This document shows, piece after piece, positions 55,949 through 64,000 of a stretch of 64,000 nt of DNA. Source of the DNA: an uncultured Clostridia bacterium (GTDB lineage: Bacteria; Bacillota; Clostridia; TANB77; CAG-508). The stretch covers positions 48,741 to 112,740 of the forward strand of contig CANPVM010000004.1 of assembly GCA_947581805.1 (NCBI GenBank), read 5' to 3'. The notes beneath the pieces were generated by a model. That model had not been told where the DNA came from, ran no database searches, and was given only the letters and a program-made list of their open reading frames with translations. Every line of letters begins with the position of its first letter. Within the stretch, counting starts at the first letter, position 1. A program made the translations under genes and the position numbers.

Positions 55949-56612
55949 ATGCGTTTTGATGTGTTAACCCTCTTTCCAGAAATGTTTACACCAATTAAAA
56001 GTAGCATTATAGGAAGAGCACAAAAAAATGGAAAAATTGAAATATCACTAATCGATATGAGAGATTTTTCAAAAGATAAGCATAAAAAAGTAGATGATAG
56101 TCCTTATGGTGGAGGAGCTGGCATGGTAATTAGACCAGACATTGTCTATGATGCCTATTCATCCATTAAGGAAAAAGAAAATGCAAAAGTCATTTATCTT
56201 TCTCCAAAAGGAACTACCTTAAACCAAGAAAAAGTGAAAAGTTTAGCAAAAGAAGAACATCTTATTCTAATTTGTGGACATTATGAAGGAATTGACCAAA
56301 GAGTTTTAGATGAAATTGTAGATGAGGAAATTTCCATTGGAGATTATGTTTTAACTGGTGGAGAACTTCCAAGCATGGTACTAATAGATAGTGTTAGTCG
56401 ATATGTAGAAGGAGTATTAACCAAAGAATCTACCGAAGAAGAAACATTTTCAAATCATTTATTAGAATATCCTCAATATACAAGACCAGAAACTTTTTTA
56501 GAAAGAAAAGTACCAGAAGTATTAATTTCTCGGTCATCATGAAAATATCCGCAAATGGAGAGAAGAACAAGCAAAAAAAATAACAAAGCAAAAAAGACCA
56601 GATTTATTATAG
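55949..56612 (+). CDS. trmD: tRNA m1G37 methyltransferase TrmD, with +1 frame break
   Basis: TrmD methylates G37 of tRNAs reading CCN, CUN and CGG and thereby guards the reading frame. [51 protein letters not shown] and [20 protein letters not shown] (the SAM-binding knot) are normal. Near the end frame 0 reads ISRSS and stops at 56540-56542. Skipping the C at 56531 gives [20 protein letters not shown] and ends [13 protein letters not shown] at 56612; total 220 residues. The restored G-H/N-H-x-x-I-x-x-W-R is the conserved C-terminal motif. The +1 region also covers the gap to rplS. Confidence 0.95.
56531..56533 (+). other. +1 recoding site in trmD (TCT CGG T)
   Basis: Codon 195. Zero frame ends CGG TCA TCA TGA. 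Skipping C reads GGT CAT CAT GAA, restoring the conserved S-G-x-H motif and about 25 further residues. Confidence 0.9.
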
Positions 56613-56628
56613 AAAGGAGAATATCGTT

Positions 56629-57225
56629 ATGGATATTATAAAATCAATAGAACATGAACAATTAAAAAATAAAATTCCAGACCTTCATATTGGTGATACA
56701 GTAAGAGTTCATCAAAGAATTAAAGAAGGAAATAGAGAAAGAATTCAAGTATTCGAAGGAATTATTATTAAAAAACAAGGGGGAGGAGTTAATGCAACCT
56801 TCACCGTAAGAAGAGTAGCATATGGAGTAGGAGTAGAAAAAACATTTTTAATTCATTCTCCAATGGTAGAAAAAATAGAAGTAGTAAGAGTAGGTAAAGC
56901 AAGAAGAGCAAAATTATACTACTTAAGAGATAGAATTGGAAAGGCTGCTAAGACAAAAGAAAATTTAGCAGCAAGAATTGAAAATAAAGAAATTACTTTA
57001 AAAGAGGATATGGTTGAAGAACCAGTTGCAGAAGAAGTAGCAGAAAATGAAACTGTTGCAGAAAGTACTGTAACTGAAAATGTGACAACTCCTGCAGAAA
57101 CAGAAGAGGCTCCAGAAGAAGCACCAGCTGTTGAAACAGAACAACCAGTTGTAGAAGAAACTGTAGATACTGTAAAAGAAGAAACAGTGGAAGAAGTAAA
57201 AGATGAAACAAAAACAGAAGAATAA
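56629..57225 (+). CDS. rplS: 50S ribosomal protein L19 with acidic C-terminal extension
   Basis: 198 residues; the standard L19 is about 115. The L19 part has [20 protein letters not shown], then [20 protein letters not shown] and [20 protein letters not shown]. After about residue 115 a Glu/Val/Thr-rich tail of some 80 residues follows (for example [15 protein letters not shown]), probably disordered. Similar tails on ribosomal proteins occur in some Clostridia; their function is unknown. Last gene of the operon. Confidence 0.95.
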   Translation: MDIIKSIEHEQLKNKIPDLHIGDTVRVHQRIKEGNRERIQVFEGIIIKKQGGGVNATFTVRRVAYGVGVEKTFLIHSPMVEKIEVVRVGKARRAKLYYLRDRIGKAAKTKENLAARIENKEITLKEDMVEEPVAEEVAENETVAESTVTENVTTPAETEEAPEEAPAVETEQPVVEETVDTVKEETVEEVKDETKTEE

Positions 57226-57319
57226 GAAAATTAAAATTTACTTTTTTATATAATTAACTGAATACTATATACATAAAAAAATTGTAACAAAAATGTAATA
57301 AAAAATATGAAAAAAATTG

Positions 57320-57348
57320 TTGACGAATATCAAAAAATAGATTAAAAT
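57320..57348 (+). promoter_or_regulatory. sigma-A promoter of the LPQTG protein gene
   Basis: TTGACG (57320-57325), 17 bases, TAAAAT (57343-57348). Confidence 0.7.
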
Positions 57349-57442
57349 AAAAATAACGTTAAATAGAATATATTTTAATGTATATTTTTAAAGAAAAAAT
57401 TAATACTAATTATAGGTTCAGAAGAAAAAAGGAGAAAAAAGT

Positions 57443-57808
57443 ATGAAAAAAATGAGTGTAAAAAAAGAAATGTTAATTATTATGATGATTGTACTTAGCT
57501 TCGTTGTTATTTCTTCAAAAGTATTAGCAACAGGTACTTCAGACAATCCAATTCAAATACCAACTATTAATACAACAACAGAACCAACAACACAAAATGA
57601 TACAACAAATATAACAACAAATATAACAACAAATGAAACAACTAATGAGGTAACACCAACTGTTAACCAAACAGGTAGCACGTACCAAAACACAACAGCA
57701 TTACCACAAACTGGAGATGCTAGTGATTATGCTATTTTTATGTTAATAGTAGTTGCTCTTGTTGTTGCAGTATATGCATATAAGAAAATAAGAGAGTATA
57801 ATATTTAG
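57443..57808 (+). CDS. Small LPXTG-type cell-wall protein
   Basis: 121 residues. A signal peptide (MLIIMMIVLSFVVISSKVLA) is followed by a Thr/Asn-rich low-complexity stalk (repeats of ITTN and TTNE), then LPQTGD, a membrane helix (YAIFMLIVVALVVAVYAY) and the basic tail KKIREYNI. This is a complete sortase sorting signal. The mature wall-linked part is only about 60 residues. The sortase gene is adjacent and convergent, suggesting a dedicated pair. Confidence 0.85.
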   Translation: MKKMSVKKEMLIIMMIVLSFVVISSKVLATGTSDNPIQIPTINTTTEPTTQNDTTNITTNITTNETTNEVTPTVNQTGSTYQNTTALPQTGDASDYAIFMLIVVALVVAVYAYKKIREYNI

Positions 57809-57835
57809 TAAAATTAATAAAATATAATGTAATAA

Positions 57836-57865
57836 AGAAAATAGATAATTTTATCTATTTTCTTT
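57836..57865. terminator. Bidirectional terminator between the LPQTG gene and the sortase gene
   Basis: AAAGAAAATAGATAA and TTATCTATTTTCTTT are perfect complements. The sortase stop codon lies in the hairpin. Confidence 0.8.
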
Positions 57866-58501
57866 TGCTTTTATTGCCATTCTAGTTCCTTTTATGGTAT
57901 TGCAAGTTACTAACGTAACTTCTCTATTTCCATTAGTATTTTGACTTAAACAAGAAGTATCATCTGCCTTAACATCTAATATTTGATAAATGGTGTAATC
58001 TACTTTATTACTGTTTAAATCATAAATTTGAATTGTATCTCCTTCTGTTAAAGAAGAAAGCTTGCCAAAATGAGTTTGATTGGCATAGTTATGACCAGCA
58101 ATACATAAATTACCAACTTTATTAGGCATAGCTCCATAAAAATAACAAGGAGAAATTTTTAAAAGCTCTTCTGATGTAGTAGATAAAATTGGATACATTA
58201 AATTAATTTTGTCAATTTTTAATAATCCAATAACAAAAGGTTCCGTATTTTCTATATTAGCAATTGCCTTTTTTGCAATATAATCATTGGTGTTAGAGTA
58301 TAAATTACGAATTTCAAAAGAATTTGCTAAATCTTGGGATAATTTCTCTTTTTGCCATGCATTATATTGTATAAAAAAGTAAAAAATAAGACAAATAATA
58401 ATAAAAGAAAAAGAAATCCAAAAAATCAATTTAAATTTTTGAATAGAAGGTGGAGATTTTCTAGGTTGAAATTGCAATTCATTTCCCAATATTTGATTCA
58501 T
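57851..58501 (-). CDS. Sortase (class D-like)
   Basis: 216 residues with one N-terminal helix (IFWISFSFIIICLIFYFFIQ). The catalytic His is in LCIAGHNYANQTHFGKLSSL, the Cys in REVTLVTCNTIKGTRMAIKA, and the Arg is the one in GTRMA. It cuts LPXTG-type signals and links proteins to the wall; the neighbouring LPQTG protein is the likely substrate. Class D or F is suggested by length and order, not certain. No CGG codon. Confidence 0.88.
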   Translation of the reverse strand: MNQILGNELQFQPRKSPPSIQKFKLIFWISFSFIIICLIFYFFIQYNAWQKEKLSQDLANSFEIRNLYSNTNDYIAKKAIANIENTEPFVIGLLKIDKINLMYPILSTTSEELLKISPCYFYGAMPNKVGNLCIAGHNYANQTHFGKLSSLTEGDTIQIYDLNSNKVDYTIYQILDVKADDTSCLSQNTNGNREVTLVTCNTIKGTRMAIKAKENR

Positions 58502-58665
58502 ATTTATTTCCTCTTTTTATAATTTTTTTCTTTATATAGTATGAGCAAAAAAATTAAAAATATGTCGAAAAATAAAATTGAAAAAAATGCAAGAAAATGT
58601 TTCTTTTTTTAAAAGCATATGATAGAATGATAAACGAAAAGAAAAATGATAAGGAGGAGTCATGT

Positions 58666-59373
58666 ATGCCTGAAATAAAATACAAACGAGTCCTATTAAA
58701 ACTAAGTGGGGAAGCTATTGGTGGCAAAGAAAAAAAAGGCGTCGATGCTGAAACACTAGGAAAAATATGTGACCAAGTCAAAAATATGGTAGATTTAGGA
58801 GTGCAAGTAGCTATTGTTGTTGGTGGTGGAAACTTTTGGAGAGGACGCTATGGACATCAAATGGAAAGAACAACATCAGATTACATGGGAATGCTTGCAA
58901 CTGTTATGAATGGTCTTGCTTTGCAAGATTCATTAGAAGCAAGGGGACTTGCCACAAGGCTTCAAACAGCAATTGAAATGAGGCAAATTGCAGAGCCATA
59001 CATTAAAAGAAAGGCAATTAAACATTTAAATGAAGGAAGAGTTGTTATTTTTGCTTGTGGAACAGGAAACCCATTTTTTACTACAGATACAGCAGCAGCA
59101 CTTCGCTCTGCAGAAATTGAAGCAGAGGTAATTTTACTAGCTAAAACGATTGATGGAGTTTATTCTGCAGATCCAAAAGAAGACAAAAATGCTGTAAAAT
59201 ATGATGAAATTACGTATTTAGATATTTTAAACCAAGATTTAAAAGTTATGGATTCTACAGCAACATCACTTTGCAAGGATAATAAAATACCACTTATTGT
59301 ATTTGGCATAGATGAACCAGAAAATATGGTAAAAATTATAAAAGGTGAAAAAATAGGTACATATATAAATTAA
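58666..59373 (+). CDS. pyrH: UMP kinase
   Basis: 235 residues from the ATG at 58666 (AAGGAGG 8 bases upstream). [53 protein letters not shown] and [20 protein letters not shown] are diagnostic. Phosphorylates UMP. First gene of the pyrH-frr-uppS-cdsA-rseP block; tsf and rpsB are not upstream here. Confidence 0.97.
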   Translation: MPEIKYKRVLLKLSGEAIGGKEKKGVDAETLGKICDQVKNMVDLGVQVAIVVGGGNFWRGRYGHQMERTTSDYMGMLATVMNGLALQDSLEARGLATRLQTAIEMRQIAEPYIKRKAIKHLNEGRVVIFACGTGNPFFTTDTAAALRSAEIEAEVILLAKTIDGVYSADPKEDKNAVKYDEITYLDILNQDLKVMDSTATSLCKDNKIPLIVFGIDEPENMVKIIKGEKIGTYIN

Positions 59374-59414
59374 AATTAGATATGTCACCTGTCATTAAAA
59401 AAGGAGAGATTTTT

Positions 59415-59963
59415 ATGGATTATACGAATATTGAAGAAAGAATGAAAAAAACGATTAGTGTTTTTGAAGAAAATTTATCAGAAATTAGAGCAGGAAGAGC
59501 AAACCCTGCTATACTAAACAAAGTAACAGTGGATTATTATGGAAGTGCAACACCAATTAACCAAGTAGCAGGAATTTCTGTACCAGAAGCCAGAATGATA
59601 GTTATTCAACCATGGGATGGAAGTGTTTTAAAAGAAATTGAAAGAGCTATCTTAGCATCAGACATTGGAATTACACCGAATAATGACGGAAAAGTCATAA
59701 GATTGAACTTTCCTGAATTAAATGAAGAAAGAAGAAAAGAAATTGTAAAAGATATTCGCAAAATGGCAGAAGAAGCAAAAGTAGCAGTAAGGCAAGTAAG
59801 ACGTGATGGTATAGATGAATTCAAGAAAATGCAAAAAGATTCTGCTATTACTGAAGATGATTTAAAACAAGCTGAAGATGCCATTCAAAAACTAACAGAT
59901 AAATATGTAGAAGAAGTAGATAAAAAATTAGAAGCAAAAGAAAAAGAAATTATGACTCTATAA
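59415..59963 (+). CDS. frr: Ribosome recycling factor
   Basis: 182 residues from the ATG at 59415 (AAGGAGAG upstream). [20 protein letters not shown], then [20 protein letters not shown] and [20 protein letters not shown] are standard, as is the helical tail with [16 protein letters not shown]. Splits the post-termination ribosome with EF-G. Confidence 0.97.
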   Translation: MDYTNIEERMKKTISVFEENLSEIRAGRANPAILNKVTVDYYGSATPINQVAGISVPEARMIVIQPWDGSVLKEIERAILASDIGITPNNDGKVIRLNFPELNEERRKEIVKDIRKMAEEAKVAVRQVRRDGIDEFKKMQKDSAITEDDLKQAEDAIQKLTDKYVEEVDKKLEAKEKEIMTL

Positions 59964-59987
59964 ATGATAACCAGGAGGGAAAATAGC

Positions 59988-60695
59988 ATGGAACAAGAAA
60001 ATATGCCAAAACATATTGCTATCATTATGGATGGAAACCGCAGATGGGCAAGACAAAGAGGACTAGACATTAAATTAGGACATAAAGAAGGAGCAAAAAC
60101 ATTAGAAAAAATCGTACGTTACGCTAATAAAATAGGATTAGGTTATATTACTGTATACGCCTTTTCTACTGAAAATTGGAAACGTACAGAGGAAGAAGTA
60201 GGTGCTTTAATGTTATTACTTCAAAATTATCTAGAAGACTATAGCAAAAGAGCCGATACAGAAAACATTAAAGTAAATGTACTTGGTGACATTTCAGCAT
60301 TACCAAAAAAAATGCAAAAAAGCATTAATAATTGTATGGAAAGAACCAAAGATAATACTGGAGTTACATTTAATATTGCTTTAAATTATGGCGGTAGAGA
60401 TGAAATTGTAAAAGCAGTGAAAAAAATTGCAAAAGAAATAAAAGAAGAAAAAATTGCAATTGATGATATTACCGAAGAAACAATTTCAAATTCTTTGTAC
60501 ACAGCAGGGCAACCAGATCCAGACTTACTTATTAGAACTAGCGGTGAACTAAGAACAAGTAACTTTTTACCATGGCAAATTGTATATTCAGAATTTATAT
60601 TTGTAGAAAAAAATTGGCCAGATTTTGAAGAAAAAGATTTAGATGAAGCAATTAAAATTTATCAAACTAGAAATCGAAAATTTGGTGCAAAATAG
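59988..60695 (+). CDS. uppS: Undecaprenyl diphosphate synthase
   Basis: 235 residues from the ATG at 59988 (CAGGAGG upstream). HIAIIMDGNRRWARQRGLDI with the catalytic Asp, GHKEGAKTLEKIV, YAFSTENWKRTEEEV and RTSGELRTSNFLPWQIVYSE are typical cis-prenyltransferase motifs. Makes the lipid carrier for wall synthesis. Confidence 0.97.
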   Translation: MEQENMPKHIAIIMDGNRRWARQRGLDIKLGHKEGAKTLEKIVRYANKIGLGYITVYAFSTENWKRTEEEVGALMLLLQNYLEDYSKRADTENIKVNVLGDISALPKKMQKSINNCMERTKDNTGVTFNIALNYGGRDEIVKAVKKIAKEIKEEKIAIDDITEETISNSLYTAGQPDPDLLIRTSGELRTSNFLPWQIVYSEFIFVEKNWPDFEEKDLDEAIKIYQTRNRKFGAK

Positions 60696-60708
60696 AAAGG
60701 AAAAAAAT

Positions 60709-61518
60709 ATGGACTTTAAAAGAATTTCTTCTGCACTAATTGGCTTTCCATTAGTTGCCGTTATCCTAATCTGGGGAAATAAATATTTAGTAGATATTGC
60801 AGTAAGTATTATTGCTATTATGAGTTTGCATGAATATTTTCATAGTTTCAAAGAGCAAAATCAAAATAGAGACCTAAGATGGATTGCATACATATCTGCT
60901 TTATCCATTGCTTTTATTCATGTAATACCACAAGAATACATATTAAAAACAATAGCGGCAATGATTCCTATTGCTATATTAGTTTTATTTGCACAAGTAA
61001 TTGCAAGTAATATGAAATATAATATTAAAGATATTGCTATTACTTTATTTGGAATTTGTTACATAGTAGTCTTTCTTATGTACATACCTATAATTAGAGA
61101 AACAGCAAATGGAAGAATTACAATTTGGTATGTATTTTTTGCAGCCTGGGGAACCGATATTTTTGCTTATTGCATTGGAAGAAAATTTGGCAAGCATAAA
61201 TTTAGCAAAATTAGCCCTAATAAAAGTATAGAAGGATGCATTGCAGGAACAATAGGTGCAGTTATTTTAATGACAATTTATACTTGGATATGTAACACTT
61301 ATTTTGGAATGAATTTTCATTATCTTTATATAATAATAATAGCAATTGTACTAAGTTTAGTAGGACAAATAGGAGATTTTTCAGCATCTAGCATTAAACG
61401 ATATACAGGGATAAAAGACTTTAGTAACTTAATCCCAGGACATGGTGGTATGTTAGATCGTATTGATAGTGTTATTTTTATTGCTCCTTTTGCTTATTTT
61501 TTATTCATGCTATTATAA
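60709..61518 (+). CDS. cdsA: Phosphatidate cytidylyltransferase
   Basis: 269 residues with about eight membrane helices, from the ATG at 60709. The CDS family signature is SIKRYTGIKDFSNLIPGHGG followed by MLDRIDS. Makes CDP-diacylglycerol for phospholipids. dxr, which often follows cdsA in Firmicutes, is absent; rseP comes directly. Confidence 0.95.
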   Translation: MDFKRISSALIGFPLVAVILIWGNKYLVDIAVSIIAIMSLHEYFHSFKEQNQNRDLRWIAYISALSIAFIHVIPQEYILKTIAAMIPIAILVLFAQVIASNMKYNIKDIAITLFGICYIVVFLMYIPIIRETANGRITIWYVFFAAWGTDIFAYCIGRKFGKHKFSKISPNKSIEGCIAGTIGAVILMTIYTWICNTYFGMNFHYLYIIIIAIVLSLVGQIGDFSASSIKRYTGIKDFSNLIPGHGGMLDRIDSVIFIAPFAYFLFMLL

Positions 61519-61539
61519 AATAGAAAGGAAGTTTTCATT

Positions 61540-62802
61540 TTGCTTAGCTTTTTGATAAGTAGCGTAAAAATTATTTTTGTATTAGGTTTTTTAATTTTCA
61601 TTCATGAAGGTGGGCATTTTTTAGTTGCTAGAATATGCAAAATAACTGTGAATGAATTTTCTATAGGCTTTGGACCTATTATTTGGAAAAAACAAGGAAA
61701 GCAAACAAAATATGTATTAAGGTTAATTCCTTTAGGTGGATTTGTAAATTTAGAAGGAGAAGAAGAACGTTCAGAACAAGAAGGTTCTTTTAGTCAAGCA
61801 AGCATTCCTAAAAGAATGGCAGTTGTTTTAGCAGGAGGAATGGTTAACATTATTTTTGCATTGCTAGTTTACTTTATCTTAATGTTATCTGTTGGAGAAC
61901 ATACTTCTCTTATAGTAGAATCTACTATTCCAGAATATGCAGCAGAAGCTGCTGGAATAGAAACAGGAGATAGAATTATAAAAATAGATGGAAAAACTAT
62001 ATATAGTAAAAGTGATATAGATAAAATCATGGAAAAAGCAGACGGCAACCCAATGACAACTGTAGTTGATAGAAATGGAGAGAAAAAAGAATTCTTATTT
62101 TCTCCTACCAAACAAGAATATCGAAATACTGGAATTTATTTAAAAGCACTTTCTTCAGGAGACTCAACTAAAATTATTACTGTTGGCGCAGGAAGTATTG
62201 CAGAAAAACAAGGAATTCAAGCAAATGATGAAATTTTAAAAATAAATGGTAAAGAAGTGAAAAATCAAACAGAAATTGTAGAAATAATCAATCAGCAAGA
62301 CAATCAGTTGCTTACATTTACTTTACAAAGAGGAAATGAACAAATAGAAATTACAATAGAACCAGAAATAGTGCATCAATATTATTTAGGTATTTACTTT
62401 GCAAAAGCAGAAAATACACTTGCTAATAATTTATATTATTCTTTTTTTGAAACAAAAGATTTTACTTTTTCTATTTTTGATAATTTAAAAATGTTATTTA
62501 CAGGAAAAGTAAGAGTAGATCAATTTATGGGACCTGTAGGAATTTCAGAAGTAGTAGCACAAACAGACGAAGTAGCAGATTTTGTAAATATTTTAGCATT
62601 GATTTCGTTATCATTAGGGGTAACAAATTTATTACCAATTCCAGCTCTAGATGGAGGAAAGTTTTTATTACTAGTAATAGAAGCTATACGAAGAAAAAAA
62701 TTAAGTGAAAGAACAGAAATCAATATTCAATTAATAGGCTTTGCATTTCTAATTACATTATCAATTTATATTGCCTATCATGACATTTTAAGAATTTTAT
62801 AA
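61540..62802 (+). CDS. rseP: Site-2 protease RseP
   Basis: 420 residues from a TTG start (AAAGGAAG about 11 bases upstream). The first helix carries the zinc site HEGGH in FLIFIHEGGHFLVARICK; the second is in NLLPIPALDGGKFLLLVIEA. Two PDZ domains lie between (PEYAAEAAGIETGDRIIKID and IAEKQGIQANDEILKINGKE). Such proteases release anti-sigma factors from the membrane. Four helices in total. Confidence 0.95.
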   Translation: MLSFLISSVKIIFVLGFLIFIHEGGHFLVARICKITVNEFSIGFGPIIWKKQGKQTKYVLRLIPLGGFVNLEGEEERSEQEGSFSQASIPKRMAVVLAGGMVNIIFALLVYFILMLSVGEHTSLIVESTIPEYAAEAAGIETGDRIIKIDGKTIYSKSDIDKIMEKADGNPMTTVVDRNGEKKEFLFSPTKQEYRNTGIYLKALSSGDSTKIITVGAGSIAEKQGIQANDEILKINGKEVKNQTEIVEIINQQDNQLLTFTLQRGNEQIEITIEPEIVHQYYLGIYFAKAENTLANNLYYSFFETKDFTFSIFDNLKMLFTGKVRVDQFMGPVGISEVVAQTDEVADFVNILALISLSLGVTNLLPIPALDGGKFLLLVIEAIRRKKLSERTEINIQLIGFAFLITLSIYIAYHDILRIL

Positions 62803-62819
62803 TAGCTAAAGGAGAAAAA

Positions 62820-64000
62820 ATGGAAGAAAACAATGAAATATTAGATGAAAAAATGAAAGAACTTCATAGTGTAATTGAAAATTCACAAAGCAAATTAATA
62901 GAAAAATTTGAAGAATATATGGAAGATGATAAATATGAAAAAGAAATTGGAACATTAAGACAATTATGCCAAAAATTAATGGATTTATATCAAATTAATA
63001 AAAAAGAAATTGAAAAATTAGAAAAAGCACAGAAAAAAATAGATAAAGAAGAAAAAACACGAATTACTAATCAATTAGAAACATTTGAAGAAAAAATACA
63101 AATAGATAATCAAAGGCAATTTGAAGAATTTGAAAAACAATTTAATGAATTAACAATAAAAGTAAGAGAATTAACCCCAGTACAACGACTAAAGAAAATC
63201 ATATTGAAAATTTTAGAAAGTAAAAAAGAATTAGAGGCAAAACTTGAAGGAGAAATTACTAACTTACAACAAGAATTGAAAAAACAAATAGAAGATATGC
63301 AAGAAGAGGAACAAATCAACAATCAGAATCTAGAAGATAAAATAATAGAATTGCAAGATTTAAAAGAAAAGCAAGATTCTGAATTACAAAAACAATTTAC
63401 GAAAATAGAAGAAATAATAAAAACAATAGAGGAAGAGCAAAAGCAAAAAGAAAATAATCTTTTACAAAAGATAGAAGAAATCCATAACTTAGAAATGGAT
63501 ACAAAAGAAACACTATCCATAGCAAAAGAAGAGATAGTATCTAATAAAAAAGATATTACAACGCAAGTTGAAAATATAGATAAAAAATATGATAAGCAGA
63601 TATCAAATCTAATAGAAAAAATAAATGAAGATGTCCTTAAATTACAAGAAGAAATACAAAAAAAACAAGATGAAATGGAGAATAAGAGAGAAAATTTTGA
63701 ACAAAAACAAAATAAAAAACTACAAAAAGAAATAGAAAAGTTAGAAAGTAAAGAAAAACAATTAGAAGAAGATATAGAAAAAAGTAAGCAAGAACAAATA
63801 ACTCTAAGAGAAGAATTCGAGAAAAAACAAGAAGAAAAAATGCAAACTATGCAAGAAAGCTTAGAAAGTAAAGAAAAACAATTAGAAGAAAGCATAGAAA
63901 AAAGTAAACAAGAACAAATAACCCTAAGAGAAGAATTCGAGAAAAAACAAGAAGAAAAAATGCAAACTATGCAAGAAAGCTTAGAAAGTAAAGAAAAACA
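62820..64000 (+). CDS. Long coiled-coil protein with 40-residue repeats, cut by window end
   Basis: The frame is open from the ATG at 62820 (AAAGGAG upstream) to the last base, at least 393 codons. The protein is nearly all Glu, Lys, Gln, Ile and Leu coiled coil with no membrane segment. From 63743 the unit ESKEKQLEEDIEKSKQEQIT, then LREEFEKKQEEKMQTMQESL, repeats every 120 bases; the third copy starts at 63983. Coupled to rseP by spacing (18 bases). Function unknown; similar proteins act as cytoskeletal or wall-linked scaffolds. Confidence 0.75.
   Translation, partial: MEENNEILDEKMKELHSVIENSQSKLIEKFEEYMEDDKYEKEIGTLRQLCQKLMDLYQINKKEIEKLEKAQKKIDKEEKTRITNQLETFEEKIQIDNQRQFEEFEKQFNELTIKVRELTPVQRLKKIILKILESKKELEAKLEGEITNLQQELKKQIEDMQEEEQINNQNLEDKIIELQDLKEKQDSELQKQFTKIEEIIKTIEEEQKQKENNLLQKIEEIHNLEMDTKETLSIAKEEIVSNKKDITTQVENIDKKYDKQISNLIEKINEDVLKLQEEIQKKQDEMENKRENFEQKQNKKLQKEIEKLESKEKQLEEDIEKSKQEQITLREEFEKKQEEKMQTMQESLESKEKQLEESIEKSKQEQITLREEFEKKQEEKMQTMQESLESKEK
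63743..64000 (+). repeat. 120-bp in-frame tandem repeat
   Basis: Units begin at 63743, 63863 and 63983 and differ by only a few bases. The repeat may continue beyond the window. Confidence 0.9.

Noticed and set aside
63323..63895. Minus-strand Ser/Cys/Phe-rich frames opposite the coiled-coil gene
   Set aside because: They are reverse shadows of Glu/Lys codons; the plus-strand frame from 62820 is the real gene.

Overview
This is one AT-rich chromosomal stretch of an endospore-forming Clostridia-like member of the Bacillota. The evidence is spoVS, an H-type small acid-soluble spore protein gene, ytfJ, sigH, cotJA-cotJB-cotJC, a spore-type D-Ala-D-Ala carboxypeptidase, and classical Gram-positive gene blocks: ylxM-ffh-rpsP-khpA-rimM-trmD-rplS, pyrH-frr-uppS-cdsA-rseP, miaB-mutS and recA-recX. 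Consensus sigma-A promoters with 16-18 base spacers and U-tailed hairpins are easy to see. No CRISPR array, transposase, prophage or rRNA is visible; there is one tRNA (Thr, anticodon GGU).

Layout. 1-5.5 kb: end of a metallopeptidase-like gene, queA, tgt, a WG-repeat protein, tyrS. 5.5-12.4 kb: accessory region with four unknown single genes, a chimeric pseudogene and an ABC exporter pair carrying a hairpin insertion. 12.6-24 kb: rpiA, spore genes, ymdB, recA-recX-scpA, ytfJ, dac, a VanW-domain gene, rpmE. 24-36 kb: pilin-like surface protein between palindromes, miaB-mutS, a ToxN-like toxin, ligA, an inverted-repeat element, rqcH, sigH. 36.7-49.6 kb: tRNA-Thr, a TasA-like/sipW/DUF5305 operon, CapA, ychF, cotJ genes, a RelA/SpoT-like protein, acyl-ACP thioesterase, a radical SAM enzyme, a HIT protein. 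49.7-64 kb: Nudix, PHP, thyA, folA, the SRP/ribosome operon, an LPQTG protein with a sortase, the pyrH-to-rseP block and a coiled-coil gene cut by the window end.

The main observation is a shared +1 frame break. Five conserved genes (queA, a VanW-domain gene with two sites, rqcH, ffh, trmD) are each split, six sites in all. Every site has the same form: a zero-frame CGG codon followed by A or T, where skipping the C restores the conserved protein and GGA or GGT is read next. ffh and trmD are normally essential, so simple gene decay is unlikely. By my manual reading, CGG is otherwise absent as a sense codon from the conserved genes here, although CGA, CGT, CGC and AGG are used. CGG does occur as an ordinary in-frame Arg codon in a separate set of accessory genes (7 short unknown or HIT/SpoIIID-like genes plus CapA and a small gene at 23.7 kb). 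This looks like programmed or tolerated +1 recoding at CGG, perhaps because CGG is slowly read or unread, or because a quadruplet-reading tRNA exists. trmD modifies the tRNA that reads CGG, and rqcH acts on stalled ribosomes, which allows feedback hypotheses.

All counts come from reading the sequence by eye; no alignment or database search was run.
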